Positions 29,366 to 38,251 of a stretch of DNA of 64,000 bases are shown piece after piece. A program made the translations under genes and the position numbers. The stretch is from positions 14,365 through 78,364 of the forward strand of contig DKIP01000020.1 in NCBI GenBank assembly GCA_002454335.1. The letters are read 5' to 3'. Under the pieces are notes generated by a model. The model searched no databases. It was not told the DNA's origin and worked only from the letters and a program-made list of their open reading frames with translations. The number at the start of each line of letters is the position of its first letter. The stretch's first letter is position 1. The stretch is from Cytophagaceae bacterium UBA6715 (lineage in GTDB: Bacteria > Bacteroidota > Bacteroidia > Cytophagales > Spirosomataceae).

Positions 29366-29770
29366 TTATTCAGTTAAACTTAGAATGATGTCGAACTCTG
29401 CTTTTTGAACGGGTGTTACGGATAAGCGTGATTGTTTAATTAACGCTAGCGAACTAAGTCTTTCGTCGGCCTTCATCGATTTCAATGTGACCGTCTTATT
29501 AAATTTCTTTACCGGAACCAATTCTACGACAACCCATCTAGGATCCTCGGTGGTAGGATCTTGGTAAAATTCTTTGCTTACTTCAGCTAAACCCACTACT
29601 TCCATGCCTTCGTTTGAGTGGTAAAAAAACACCCAATCACCTTTTTGCATGGCTTTCAAATTATTCCGCGCTTGGTAGTTGCGTACTCCATCCCAAACAG
29701 ATTTCCCTTCTTTAACGAAATCATCCCAAGAATATTTGAACGGTTCCGATTTTACAAGCCAATAATTCAT
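29366..29770 (-). CDS. EVE domain protein
   Basis: A 134-residue single-domain protein with the EVE signature opening MNYWLVKSEPFKYSWDDF and the inner segments WDGVRNYQARNNL and GDWVFFYHSNEG. EVE domains are PUA-like folds that bind modified bases in RNA or DNA; the ligand here is unknown. It lies 2 bp after menB and 1 bp before the next gene, so it belongs to a tightly packed operon. That context does not suggest a phage-defence role. Confidence 0.92.
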   Translation of the reverse strand: MNYWLVKSEPFKYSWDDFVKEGKSVWDGVRNYQARNNLKAMQKGDWVFFYHSNEGMEVVGLAEVSKEFYQDPTTEDPRWVVVELVPVKKFNKTVTLKSMKADERLSSLALIKQSRLSVTPVQKAEFDIILSLTE

Positions 29771-29772
29771 AC

Positions 29773-30597
29773 TTATGGGAATTTAGGGAATTTAGAAAAG
29801 TCAGGTTTGCGTTTCTCTAAGAAAGCATTTTTACCTTCTTTCGCTTCGTCGGATAAGTAGTATAAAAGTGTTGCATTTCCTGCTAATTCTTGAATTCCGG
29901 CTTGACCATCAAGTTCAGCATTAAATGCGGACTTCAACATACGCAATGCCAAAGGACTTTTTTCTAGGATTTTTTCACACCATGCTACTGTGGTTGCTTC
30001 TAATTCTTCTAGAGGAACTACTTTATTCACTAATCCCATTTGAAGTGCGTCTTGTGCGTTATATTGATCACACAAAAACCAAATTTCTCGGGCTTTCTTT
30101 TGTCCAACTACACGAGCTAAGTAAGATGCACCGAACCCCCCATCAAACGAACCTACATTAGGGCCTGTTTGGCCAAAACGTGCATTTTCCGCCGCAATGG
30201 ATAAATCGCAAATCACATGTAATACGTGTCCACCTCCGATAGCCCATCCTGCGACCATAGCAACTACAGGTTTAGGAATAGTTCTAATTTGACGTTGTAA
30301 ATCCAACACATTCAAACGAGGTACATAATCCTCTCCTACATATCCACCGTCTCCCCTAACGCTCTGGTCACCACCCGAACAGAATGCTTTTCCCCCCTCA
30401 CCTGTTAAAATGATTACACCTACCGATGTATCTTGACGAGCAAGTTCCATGGCTTCGGACATCTCTTGAACAGTCAGAGGCGTAAACGCATTGTGTTTAT
30501 GCGGTCTATTGATTGAGATTTTAGCTATCCCTTTGTATTGTTGGAATAAAATGTCTTTGTATTCCTTAATGGTTTTCCAAGGCAAATTTGACGTCAT
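29773..30597 (-). CDS. menB: 1,4-Dihydroxy-2-naphthoyl-CoA synthase
   Basis: Closes the naphthoquinone ring of menaquinone from succinylbenzoyl-CoA. The 274-residue crotonase-fold enzyme shows the oxyanion segments [13 protein letters not shown] and [11 protein letters not shown] and the MenB-typical [16 protein letters not shown]. The C-terminal helix ends with LEKRKPDF. It is second in a five-gene operon headed by the DUF2452 gene. The next pathway gene, menE, is transcribed divergently 540 bp away. Confidence 0.96.
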   Translation of the reverse strand: MTSNLPWKTIKEYKDILFQQYKGIAKISINRPHKHNAFTPLTVQEMSEAMELARQDTSVGVIILTGEGGKAFCSGGDQSVRGDGGYVGEDYVPRLNVLDLQRQIRTIPKPVVAMVAGWAIGGGHVLHVICDLSIAAENARFGQTGPNVGSFDGGFGASYLARVVGQKKAREIWFLCDQYNAQDALQMGLVNKVVPLEELEATTVAWCEKILEKSPLALRMLKSAFNAELDGQAGIQELAGNATLLYYLSDEAKEGKNAFLEKRKPDFSKFPKFP

Positions 30598-30603
30598 AAT
30601 GGG

Positions 30604-31053
30604 TTAATTTGATTCTTCGTTGTAGGTAACATCCCAAGTGTGGTCTGCTAATAAAATTACTTTAGCCAAATAGCGGCTATATTTAAATGATCGGCCCCAT
30701 TCGTGCGGTGCAACGAGCGAAAGTAGGTCGGTGCCATCTTCTTTCTCATACATGTAGTAGGTTTCAGAAATAATAGGCTCAAATCCCATGGCAGCATCGT
30801 AAATACGTTCTGAAATCTCTTTTCGGTCGGCTAAAAGCTTAGCTTGCTTCGCTAGCACCTCCATTTGTTCATAGAGTTGGTTCATTTGGCGATCTGTTTG
30901 CTGGCGCATCGCTAAAATACTTCTCCCCTTCGCTTTACCCGTATCTTCCGGTTTAATGACAGCTCCCCCTGCCGTATGTGCATAGGGAAGTAAACCCGGA
31001 TTTTGGGCTACTTTGTCGGGATTGATCGGATTTAAAAATGGATCTTCTTTCAT
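30604..31053 (-). CDS. DUF2452 family protein
   Basis: A 149-residue soluble protein that I recognise as DUF2452 from NPINPDKVAQNPGLLPYAH and the closing LLADHTWDV. The middle (about 45-85) is helical and rich in Gln, Leu and Lys, possibly a coiled coil. Function is unknown. It heads the menB operon, 6 bp before menB. Confidence 0.8.
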   Translation of the reverse strand: MKEDPFLNPINPDKVAQNPGLLPYAHTAGGAVIKPEDTGKAKGRSILAMRQQTDRQMNQLYEQMEVLAKQAKLLADRKEISERIYDAAMGFEPIISETYYMYEKEDGTDLLSLVAPHEWGRSFKYSRYLAKVILLADHTWDVTYNEESN

Positions 31054-31059
31054 CTAGGC

Positions 31060-31079
31060 AAGGTTATTTGATTAACCTT
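31060..31079. promoter_or_regulatory. Inverted repeat in the divergent men intergenic region
   Basis: AAGGTTA (31060-31066) and TAACCTT (31073-31079) form a perfect 7-bp inverted repeat around TTTGAT. It lies 7 bp upstream of the DUF2452-menB start and about 60 bp upstream of menE. It could be an operator or a 5' hairpin of the menB transcript; the evidence is the symmetry alone. Confidence 0.3.
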
Positions 31080-31111
31080 CTTTTAACTCACGAAATTAGA
31101 GAATGTTTGGT

Positions 31112-31119
31112 TAATTTTG
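31112..31119 (+). promoter_or_regulatory. -7 box for menE
   Basis: TAATTTTG matches TAnnTTTG exactly, 18 bases before the menE ATG. No -33 TTG lies at the right distance, so the call rests on the -7 element and position. Confidence 0.5.
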
Positions 31120-31136
31120 GAATGATTTGTTGAATT

Positions 31137-32177
31137 ATGCAGGTATTTTCCCCTCTTTCTGATCAATTGTTTGTACCCAACTCGGATTTTGAGCGTGAGG
31201 TACTAGCATTTTGTAAATTGTGGAAAAGTGGTCAAACCTCATTTTTATTTCATACATCGGGTTCTACGGGCACGCCTAAACCGATTTGGGTTAGTCGGGA
31301 TGCGATGGAAGCGTCAGCACTTTCAACGGGTGACTGGTTGCAATTAAAGCCTAATGATGTCGTTTTAGCATGTTTACCTGTACAATATATTGCTGGAGCG
31401 ATGCTACTGGTAAGAGCATTGGTGCTGGATTTAAAAGTGTGTTTGATTTCTCCTACTGTTAATCCACTTGAAGGACTTACTCCCATTTCAATTCAATTGG
31501 CTTCGTTTGTACCTAATCAGTGGCATGCCATTTTGGAATCAGGAATTGATTTGTCTGTATTCTTTTCTGGATCCAAAGGAATTTTATTAGGTGGGGCGGC
31601 CTTATCCGATGCCTTGAAAACGCGTTCGATGGCCTATCCTTTTCCCATTTATGAAACCTATGGAATGACTGAAACAGTTTCACATATCGCATATCGAACG
31701 ATATCAGATCCTTTTTTTAGAACTTTAGGTAAAGTAGAAATTGGATTAGATGAACGTAAGTGCTTGAAAATAAAGGGCTTAATGACTGATAATTCATGGG
31801 TTCAAACCAATGATATTGCATCCATCGAGGATGAATCACGTTTTGAAATAAAAGGGCGATATGATCGTGTTATCAATTCTGCGGGCCGGAAAATTCACCC
31901 TGAGGAATTGGAAAAAATAATTAGTTTGAGTGAAAACCAACCTGCATCGTTTTTTATTGAAGGGATTCCGGATGCGGTTTACGGCCAGCAGGTAACCTTA
32001 TTTTATACGGGAGATTGGGTTGAGTCAAGTCAACTAGCCGTTCAGGCTTTATTGCATTCGCATTTTGAATCGTGGCAATTGCCCAAACAATTTATTCCTT
32101 TAGAAAAATTTCAATTTACTTCATCAGGCAAAATAGATAGATTGAAATCCGTAGCTTTGTATCTTAACTCCGAATAG
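31137..32177 (+). CDS. menE: o-Succinylbenzoate-CoA ligase
   Basis: Adenylate-forming enzyme that activates o-succinylbenzoate for MenB. At 346 residues it is the short Bacteroidota form. The P-loop motif is HTSGSTGTPKPIWVS, the A5 motif YETYGMTETVSH, and the A8-like hinge KGRYDRVINSAGRKIHPEE is followed by the C-terminal subdomain with the SGKIDR lysine. Assignment to MenE over other acyl-CoA ligases rests on its length and on divergent linkage to menB. The next gene starts at the base after its stop. Confidence 0.9.
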   Translation: MQVFSPLSDQLFVPNSDFEREVLAFCKLWKSGQTSFLFHTSGSTGTPKPIWVSRDAMEASALSTGDWLQLKPNDVVLACLPVQYIAGAMLLVRALVLDLKVCLISPTVNPLEGLTPISIQLASFVPNQWHAILESGIDLSVFFSGSKGILLGGAALSDALKTRSMAYPFPIYETYGMTETVSHIAYRTISDPFFRTLGKVEIGLDERKCLKIKGLMTDNSWVQTNDIASIEDESRFEIKGRYDRVINSAGRKIHPEELEKIISLSENQPASFFIEGIPDAVYGQQVTLFYTGDWVESSQLAVQALLHSHFESWQLPKQFIPLEKFQFTSSGKIDRLKSVALYLNSE

Positions 32178-32951
32178 ATGAAACCAACGCGTTTAGAAAA
32201 GAAATTTCAATTGTTTTACGAAAGTCCGAATAATGTTCCTGCTCCTTATCATCTCGAGGCGGCATTTACGTTTGAAGATTTTTTGTCGGACAAACCTCGC
32301 GTTGAAGTTTCGATTCAATACATTGATCGAGATGATTTTTCACGGGAAGAATTATTAGCAGAAGGCTTAAATGTGGAAGATCATTTTGAGTGGTCGGGCG
32401 ATTTATCGCTTGCCTGGCGAAACCGTTTAGAAACTGCATTTTTGTTATTTCAGTCGGGATCTTGCAACCCGCGCGATGAGGAGCCATTCATTACTTTGGA
32501 AGCTGCAGATACAACGACAGCGGTACCTATTCGTTTAGAAATTGAGGATACATTGATGCAAGAGTTCATGCAAGCAATTTTGGAGGTTGCGGGCAATGAA
32601 ATGCCACTATACTTGGGTTTTCAATTTATGGATGCGGACGAGGAATGGGTGCGTATCGAAGGCGAAATATCATTTTTTGATTTAAAATTTACCTACCGGA
32701 CAGATAGCTCAGAAAGTTCCATTCGCTTTACGGATCAGTGGCAAAACCTGCAGGAATTAATGCAAGTCCTTTTCATAGGGGAGTTTGTTTTTGAAAAAGG
32801 AGTCGAAGAATTGAAACCTAAAACGCAATTTGCAGTTTACCCAGGTGATGGAAAATGGTATGTCGCAGGTGATACTTGGTTTAGACCGTCGGGAAATAAA
32901 GGTTATTTTGATTTAATTGAAGATAAATTACGTGATTTGTTTACTATTTAA
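32178..32951 (+). CDS. Conserved-looking hypothetical protein
   Basis: A 257-residue acidic, soluble protein without signal peptide or membrane segment. It has many aromatic and Asp/Glu residues and mixed alpha/beta character (for example LYLGFQFMDADEEWVRIEGE). I do not recognise a family. Its ATG directly follows the menE stop with no spacer, and it ends 11 bp before the aldehyde dehydrogenase gene, so it is part of the menE transcript. Confidence 0.75.
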   Translation: MKPTRLEKKFQLFYESPNNVPAPYHLEAAFTFEDFLSDKPRVEVSIQYIDRDDFSREELLAEGLNVEDHFEWSGDLSLAWRNRLETAFLLFQSGSCNPRDEEPFITLEAADTTTAVPIRLEIEDTLMQEFMQAILEVAGNEMPLYLGFQFMDADEEWVRIEGEISFFDLKFTYRTDSSESSIRFTDQWQNLQELMQVLFIGEFVFEKGVEELKPKTQFAVYPGDGKWYVAGDTWFRPSGNKGYFDLIEDKLRDLFTI

Positions 32952-32962
32952 ACTTTAATCGC

Positions 32963-34378
32963 ATGAATCAATCGCTAGAAGATAAAATCCAGGAGGTTCT
33001 CTATTTGCAAAAATCATCGTTACTCCGACTGAAAAATTCGAGTGCTGATGAGCGCATTGAGAAATTAAGGAAATTACAGAGATACATGTTGGATCACCAA
33101 CAAGAACTTTTTGATGCCTTATTTCAAGATTTTCGTAAGCCGAGTTCAGAGGTAATTATTGCTGAGCTATTGGGTGTAAAGCGAGAAATAAATCACATGA
33201 TTAAGCATATTAAATCATGGATGAAGCCGCAAAAAGTATCTACACCGCTACTTTTGTTGGGTACCCAAGGCCACATTCAGTATGAACCCAAAGGTTTATG
33301 CTTGATCATTGCACCTTGGAATTATCCGTTTAATTTGGCTATTAATCCATTAGTTCATGCGATTGCAGCTGGTAACGCGATTATTCTGAAGCCATCTGAA
33401 ATGAGTGTGTATACATCGGCGTTTATTAAAAAGATGATCAATGCCTTATATGATCCTTCCGATGTATTTTGCGTTGAGGGAGATGCCCAAGTGTCCACTT
33501 TTTTATTAGCTCAGAAATTTGATCATATCTTTTTCACTGGAAGTCCAGCGATAGGTAAAGTTGTCATGGCAGCTGCTGCCAAACATTTAACCTCTGTAAC
33601 TCTAGAATTGGGTGGTAAGTCGCCTGCAATTGTTGGTCCCACTGCCGATATTGCATCTAGTGTTCCTAAAATTGCTTGGGGTAAATTTTTGAATAATGGC
33701 CAAACATGCATAGCACCTGATTATGTATTTGTTCATGAGAAGGTGCATTTTCAGTTTTTAGCTGGTCTAGAAAATTCGATTCAAGCATTTTATAACACTG
33801 AATCGAAAGGTATTGAAAAAAGTAAAGATTATGCCCGTATTGTAAATAGGAAGCATTTCGATCGGATTGTTTGCTTAGTAGAAGATGCAAAAGCTAAAGG
33901 TGCTAAGGTTATTTTTGGTGGTGAACTAAATCCAGAAACGAATTACATCAGTCCTACGGTGTTGAGTAATTGCACAACGGATATGGCCATTATGCAAGAA
34001 GAAATTTTTGGTCCGATATTACCTGTTTTAACATATCGATCCGAGGAAGAAATTGTCGATTATTTAAGTCAAGAAGAAAAACCCTTAGCGCTTTACATTT
34101 TTTCTGAGGACAAGGTTTTTACGGATTATATTTTACATCATACATCGGCTGGGTCAAGCGTCGTTAATGATTGTTTAATTCAATTTGGTCATTCTTCTTT
34201 GCCATTTGGCGGTGTTAATAATTCAGGCATCGGAAGATCAGGTGGTAAATTTGGTTTTGAAGAGTTTTCGCATGCTAAAGCGGTCATTGTACAAAAGACA
34301 AATGCTTTACGATTCTTTTATCCTCCTTACACGTTACGGACTAAATGGTTAATCGAGCAAGTGTTAAAGTGGTTTTAA
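32963..34378 (+). CDS. Aldehyde dehydrogenase, class 3 type
   Basis: A 471-residue NAD(P)-dependent aldehyde dehydrogenase. The general base is E215 (LELGGKSP) and the nucleophile C249 (NNGQTCIAPDYV), 34 residues apart as in class 3 enzymes. IIAPWNYPFNL and the IFGPILPVLTY segments are typical. The C-terminal hydrophobic patch (RFFYPPYTLR) suggests loose membrane association, as in fatty-aldehyde dehydrogenases. A link to the LuxC-type reductase earlier in the window is possible but unproven. Its last 34 bp overlap the next gene. Confidence 0.92.
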   Translation: MNQSLEDKIQEVLYLQKSSLLRLKNSSADERIEKLRKLQRYMLDHQQELFDALFQDFRKPSSEVIIAELLGVKREINHMIKHIKSWMKPQKVSTPLLLLGTQGHIQYEPKGLCLIIAPWNYPFNLAINPLVHAIAAGNAIILKPSEMSVYTSAFIKKMINALYDPSDVFCVEGDAQVSTFLLAQKFDHIFFTGSPAIGKVVMAAAAKHLTSVTLELGGKSPAIVGPTADIASSVPKIAWGKFLNNGQTCIAPDYVFVHEKVHFQFLAGLENSIQAFYNTESKGIEKSKDYARIVNRKHFDRIVCLVEDAKAKGAKVIFGGELNPETNYISPTVLSNCTTDMAIMQEEIFGPILPVLTYRSEEEIVDYLSQEEKPLALYIFSEDKVFTDYILHHTSAGSSVVNDCLIQFGHSSLPFGGVNNSGIGRSGGKFGFEEFSHAKAVIVQKTNALRFFYPPYTLRTKWLIEQVLKWF

Positions 34379-37122
34379 GAAAACACCTTTGTCTATTATT
34401 TGTTTGCTTTTCTTTTGTTAGCCTGGGGCAGGCTAGTTTATTAGACCAAAATCCGTTTTCGCTGAAATTCAACAAGATTTCTCTGAAAGAAGCTCATTTG
34501 GATCTTTATTTTCCAGCAGGTTTTGATTCTGTGGCTCAAGCGACAGCAAGTAATCTTGATGCTACGTGGAAGGAAATAGGTTCTAATTACCCTAAAATCT
34601 CACATCGTTTTCCCATTGTCCTTCAAAATCAAGGTCTCGTTTCGAATGGTTTTGTTAGCCTGATTTCACCACGTGCTGAATTTTTCACTACACCCTCGCA
34701 AGATGCATCCTTACTAGGAAATAACGATTGGTTGACTTTGTTGGCAAGCCACGAAATGCGCCATGTTTATCAAAATAATGCGGCAAGGCAGGGATTGGCG
34801 CGATGGGTTCATCGTTTATTGGGTGCTTATGGACAAAGTGTTTACAGTAATCTGATGATTCCCAATTGGCTTTGGGAGGGTGATGCAGTAGAAACTGAGT
34901 CACGCGTGAATGCCTTTGGTAGGTCCTATATACCTCAGTTTAAATTGCCATTAAAAGCTTATTTGAACACATATGGGCTTCCTTCCTATGCAAAAATGAT
35001 GGGAAAGTCTTATCGTGAGTTGGTACCTAATCATTATGTTTTTGGACAGTATTTAAGTCAGTGCATGTATCAGGATTTTGGAGAATCTTTTATTCCAAAT
35101 CTATGGCAGGCTACGTTGAATCACCCGACACTATTTGGTTTTTCGAAGCAATTTAAAAAACAGGCAGGAAAGTCCATTGATCAATATGCTAAGGATGTTT
35201 TTACGAAATTAATTGATGAAAACCCGGTATTAGATTCTAGCAAGCAAGGATTTACCCAATATTTATATCCGACTAAATTGACTGATGGCCGAATTGTGGC
35301 ATTGAAAACAGGATTTTCAGATATCCGTCAGCTCGTTGAAATACACAGGGGGAAGGAACGTCGACTAAGTTATTTGGGTCCTATGATTGAAGCATCGATG
35401 TTAAGTGCTTCGGACGACTTTGTACTTTGGTCTGAACTTGTTTTTCATCCTCGTTGGGGCCAGAAACAGCAATCTCGTTTAGTTTTCTATGCACTTAAAT
35501 CGGGGAATAAGACGTATATGGGTGGTTATGAAAAGTGGATTAGCCCAAGTATTTCGTCTGATTCAAAATATGTTTCATTCATTCATTTAAAAGAAAATGG
35601 ACAAACAATATTGAAAGTATATGAGCGAGCTAAATGGAAAATTATTTCAAGTCTGCAAGCCAAAAGTGGTGAACAATTTCTTCAACCTCGCTTAAATACA
35701 GATGGTACACTAGTTTATATAACGAAATATAGGGGGAATAAATCAGTACATATTTGGGATTTTATTAATCAAAAACAGCTATACCAAAAAGACTTTGGCC
35801 AACATAATATTGCTCATCCTTATCAAGATGGAGATTGGGTTTATGTTAACTTTCCGACAGCTGAAGTGGATCAAATTGCGCGAATAAATATACGTGATCA
35901 GCGTTTTGATTTAATGTCGAATGAGCGCTTTGGAGCTTATTTTGCTACGGTAAAATCTGACTCTTTGATATATTCAGCCTATACAGCATCAGGGCACCAA
36001 CTAATTCAGAAAGCATTAATTCCTCAAAGTATAGCATTAACGATAAATCCGAAAGCTAATAGAGAGGAAACAGTACAATTGCTTGCACCTATAACAAGAG
36101 TTTCGAAATGGGATATTATTAATCCTTTTACCTGGGGTCCAGTCTTGAGTTCTTCGGGAAACCAACTAGAATATTCCGTTATTTCGCGAGATATTTTTAA
36201 TTCCTTGCAGGCCTCGGTAGGAATTCGGTATGGAATGAATGAGCGAGTATTGAATCAATTCGCTAGGCTCTCCTATCAAGCTTGGTACCCGATTATAGAT
36301 GTTAATTATCAAATGGGAGAAAGGCAAACCCAATTATACATTGATAATAAAAGGCCATTGGATAGTTTAAGGACTGATCAATGGAAACAACAAACTTGGG
36401 ATATTGGCGTTCGGATTCCTTTTAATCTTACGCACAGTGCTTATCAAGAGTATTTACAAGTTGGCTCCAATATTGGTTTTTTACAGGTTCGAGGTTATGA
36501 TTTACCTAAGCGGTATTATTCGGAACCTTTTAACGGGAATTACAGCTTTGTTAAACATCAAGTTTACTATAGCAAATTATTGACAAAGAGCTTGTGGGAT
36601 GTACAAGCGAGAAAAGGATTTGTTTTTCAAGCAAATTGGAATGGAACCCCATTCAGGCAAGCTCTTCAAAATGAAATGTGGAATGTACAGGCTCAATTGT
36701 ATATTCCTGGATTCTTTAAACATGATGGGATTGTGATGCGTTATGCATACCAACAGGAATCTGAAGGTAATTACCGTTTTCCAAGTTCAATCAATTTTCC
36801 GCGGGGTTACCTGTATAGATCATATAATCAATTGAAAACCATGAGTTTAGACTATCGTTTTCCTATAGGGAATACAGATTGGAATCTGGGGCGATTGCTT
36901 TATATTAACCGTTTGAAAGGGAATGTTTTTGGTGATTGGTGCATAGGAAAAGATAATTTAGAACGAACAACGCAAACCTTTCAATCATTCGGTGTAGATT
37001 TGTCTGCCCAATTTCATTTGTTAAGATTTTCGCAGGGTTTTGAATTAGGAGTTCGTGCGATGTATTTATCTGAAAGTAAATCTTGGGCTTTTGTTCCATT
37101 AGTAATTGATATTGGGTTTTGA
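34345..37122 (+). CDS. Outer-membrane protein with gluzincin-like metallopeptidase domain
   Basis: A 925-residue exported protein (signal peptide about 1-29, ending VSLGQ). Residues 136-140 are HEMRH, an HExxH zinc motif, and E178 in WLWEGDAVETES is placed as the third ligand of gluzincin peptidases. From about 290 to 580 repeated strands (for example HIWDFINQKQLYQKDF) look like a TolB-type beta-propeller. The remainder alternates like an outer-membrane barrel and ends in phenylalanine (LVIDIGF). The ATG at 34345 lies inside the aldehyde dehydrogenase gene; no later ATG precedes the signal. The architecture is read by eye and the substrate is unknown. Confidence 0.75.
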   Translation: MVNRASVKVVLRKHLCLLFVCFSFVSLGQASLLDQNPFSLKFNKISLKEAHLDLYFPAGFDSVAQATASNLDATWKEIGSNYPKISHRFPIVLQNQGLVSNGFVSLISPRAEFFTTPSQDASLLGNNDWLTLLASHEMRHVYQNNAARQGLARWVHRLLGAYGQSVYSNLMIPNWLWEGDAVETESRVNAFGRSYIPQFKLPLKAYLNTYGLPSYAKMMGKSYRELVPNHYVFGQYLSQCMYQDFGESFIPNLWQATLNHPTLFGFSKQFKKQAGKSIDQYAKDVFTKLIDENPVLDSSKQGFTQYLYPTKLTDGRIVALKTGFSDIRQLVEIHRGKERRLSYLGPMIEASMLSASDDFVLWSELVFHPRWGQKQQSRLVFYALKSGNKTYMGGYEKWISPSISSDSKYVSFIHLKENGQTILKVYERAKWKIISSLQAKSGEQFLQPRLNTDGTLVYITKYRGNKSVHIWDFINQKQLYQKDFGQHNIAHPYQDGDWVYVNFPTAEVDQIARINIRDQRFDLMSNERFGAYFATVKSDSLIYSAYTASGHQLIQKALIPQSIALTINPKANREETVQLLAPITRVSKWDIINPFTWGPVLSSSGNQLEYSVISRDIFNSLQASVGIRYGMNERVLNQFARLSYQAWYPIIDVNYQMGERQTQLYIDNKRPLDSLRTDQWKQQTWDIGVRIPFNLTHSAYQEYLQVGSNIGFLQVRGYDLPKRYYSEPFNGNYSFVKHQVYYSKLLTKSLWDVQARKGFVFQANWNGTPFRQALQNEMWNVQAQLYIPGFFKHDGIVMRYAYQQESEGNYRFPSSINFPRGYLYRSYNQLKTMSLDYRFPIGNTDWNLGRLLYINRLKGNVFGDWCIGKDNLERTTQTFQSFGVDLSAQFHLLRFSQGFELGVRAMYLSESKSWAFVPLVIDIGF

Positions 37123-38189
37123 TTAATAGGTTTCTATTCTTAGTATGGGTATCTGTTGTTTTGTTTTCGTGTGAAAAAGCGCAGGATACAAAGGGGGAAA
37201 CCATTCCGCCTCAAGGCATTTTTCAAAAATCCCAGAATCCCGAATTATTTATAGCGTATTTAAGTAATCTGATTGAAAGTCAAGATGGGGCAAATCTATA
37301 TTATTTGCGATCAAAGGCTTATTTTGAACTTCGATCATATCAAAAGGCTCAAGTCGACATTGAGAAAGCCTTGAATCAAGTTCCAGGTGATGTCGATTAT
37401 TTACTTTTATCTGCTCAAATTAAAAAGCAATTAGGCTTATATACTGAAGGTTTAGAAGACGCTAAGTTAGTAGAGTCTAGTGGAATAACTTCGGCCAAAT
37501 TATACCTAACCTTAGCCGAGTTATTTTTTGCTACCCATGAAAAAAAAGTTGGCTTAATGTACATCCGTAAATTGGAAAAAGCAGGAGTTCCGAAATCTGA
37601 GTTTGCATATGTCCAGTTTTTAAAACATCAATTCCGTTCAGATAGTTTAGGGGCATATCAAAGAATTACGCCTGAAAATTTACAACATCCGGATTTATCA
37701 CATGCTTATTTTTTACACCAAATTGGTCGGAGTTCTAATTTAATTTACCAAAAACAAATTTTAGGTGAATTGAAAAAATTCCCCTTTGATCCCTATTTAA
37801 TGTTTTCATGGGGACAGTTTTTGGTACAAATGGGGCATTTAACTCAAGCAGAAAAAGTGTTTTCACAAAGCTTAATTTGGATGCCTCAACATGTTAACAT
37901 GCGTTTAAAGGTAGTTCGTTACTACATAGACCAAAAGCGTTTTGATTTAGCTGAACATACACTGGCTCCTATACTTTCTAATACCCTTTTTGCAAGAGAT
38001 ATTTTGTATTTGAAGGTACTACTTGCAATTAACCGAGGAGAAAAAACGAAAAGTAACTTAATGTTAGATTCCATTCGAAAGGTATATGCTGGCGATGTTC
38101 GGTTTGCGCAATTGCAGGAACGTTTAATAGGGAAAAAAAATGATTCCTTGAAATTGAAACAAGATTCTCTACAGCAAATAGCGCCATAA
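37119..38189 (+). CDS. TPR lipoprotein
   Basis: A 356-residue lipoprotein with the lipobox LFSC at about residues 15-18 after a hydrophobic stretch. Tetratricopeptide-like helical pairs follow (SKAYFELRSYQKAQVDIEKAL and PHVNMRLKVVRYYIDQKRF-type repeats). The start codon is TTG at 37119, overlapping the preceding stop as TTGA. No ATG stands near the signal peptide, so the TTG is well supported. It is last in the menE transcript and may assist the neighbouring outer-membrane protein, which is inference from linkage only. Confidence 0.8.
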   Translation: MINRFLFLVWVSVVLFSCEKAQDTKGETIPPQGIFQKSQNPELFIAYLSNLIESQDGANLYYLRSKAYFELRSYQKAQVDIEKALNQVPGDVDYLLLSAQIKKQLGLYTEGLEDAKLVESSGITSAKLYLTLAELFFATHEKKVGLMYIRKLEKAGVPKSEFAYVQFLKHQFRSDSLGAYQRITPENLQHPDLSHAYFLHQIGRSSNLIYQKQILGELKKFPFDPYLMFSWGQFLVQMGHLTQAEKVFSQSLIWMPQHVNMRLKVVRYYIDQKRFDLAEHTLAPILSNTLFARDILYLKVLLAINRGEKTKSNLMLDSIRKVYAGDVRFAQLQERLIGKKNDSLKLKQDSLQQIAP

Positions 38190-38228
38190 TTTTCCTTCAT
38201 ATTCAGATTTAAAATGAAGGTAAATTCG

Positions 38229-38236
38229 TACCTTTG
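38229..38236 (+). promoter_or_regulatory. -7 box for thrS
   Basis: TACCTTTG matches the TAnnTTTG consensus, 16 bases before the chosen thrS ATG at 38252. It also overlaps the alternative TTG start at 38234, which supports the ATG as the real start. Confidence 0.6.
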
Positions 38237-38251
38237 CAAAAATTTTTTTAT

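Noticed and set aside
29366..29770. EVE-domain gene as part of an anti-phage system
   Set aside because: It sits inside a housekeeping menaquinone operon with no nuclease, methyltransferase-restriction or helicase partner nearby.
38234..38251. TTG start for thrS
   Set aside because: The codon is part of the -7 promoter box, and the downstream ATG gives the standard TGS-domain start.
38190..38251. T-box or other leader regulating thrS
   Set aside because: The gap is only about 60 bases and shows no stem-antiterminator structure; T-boxes are not expected in this phylum.
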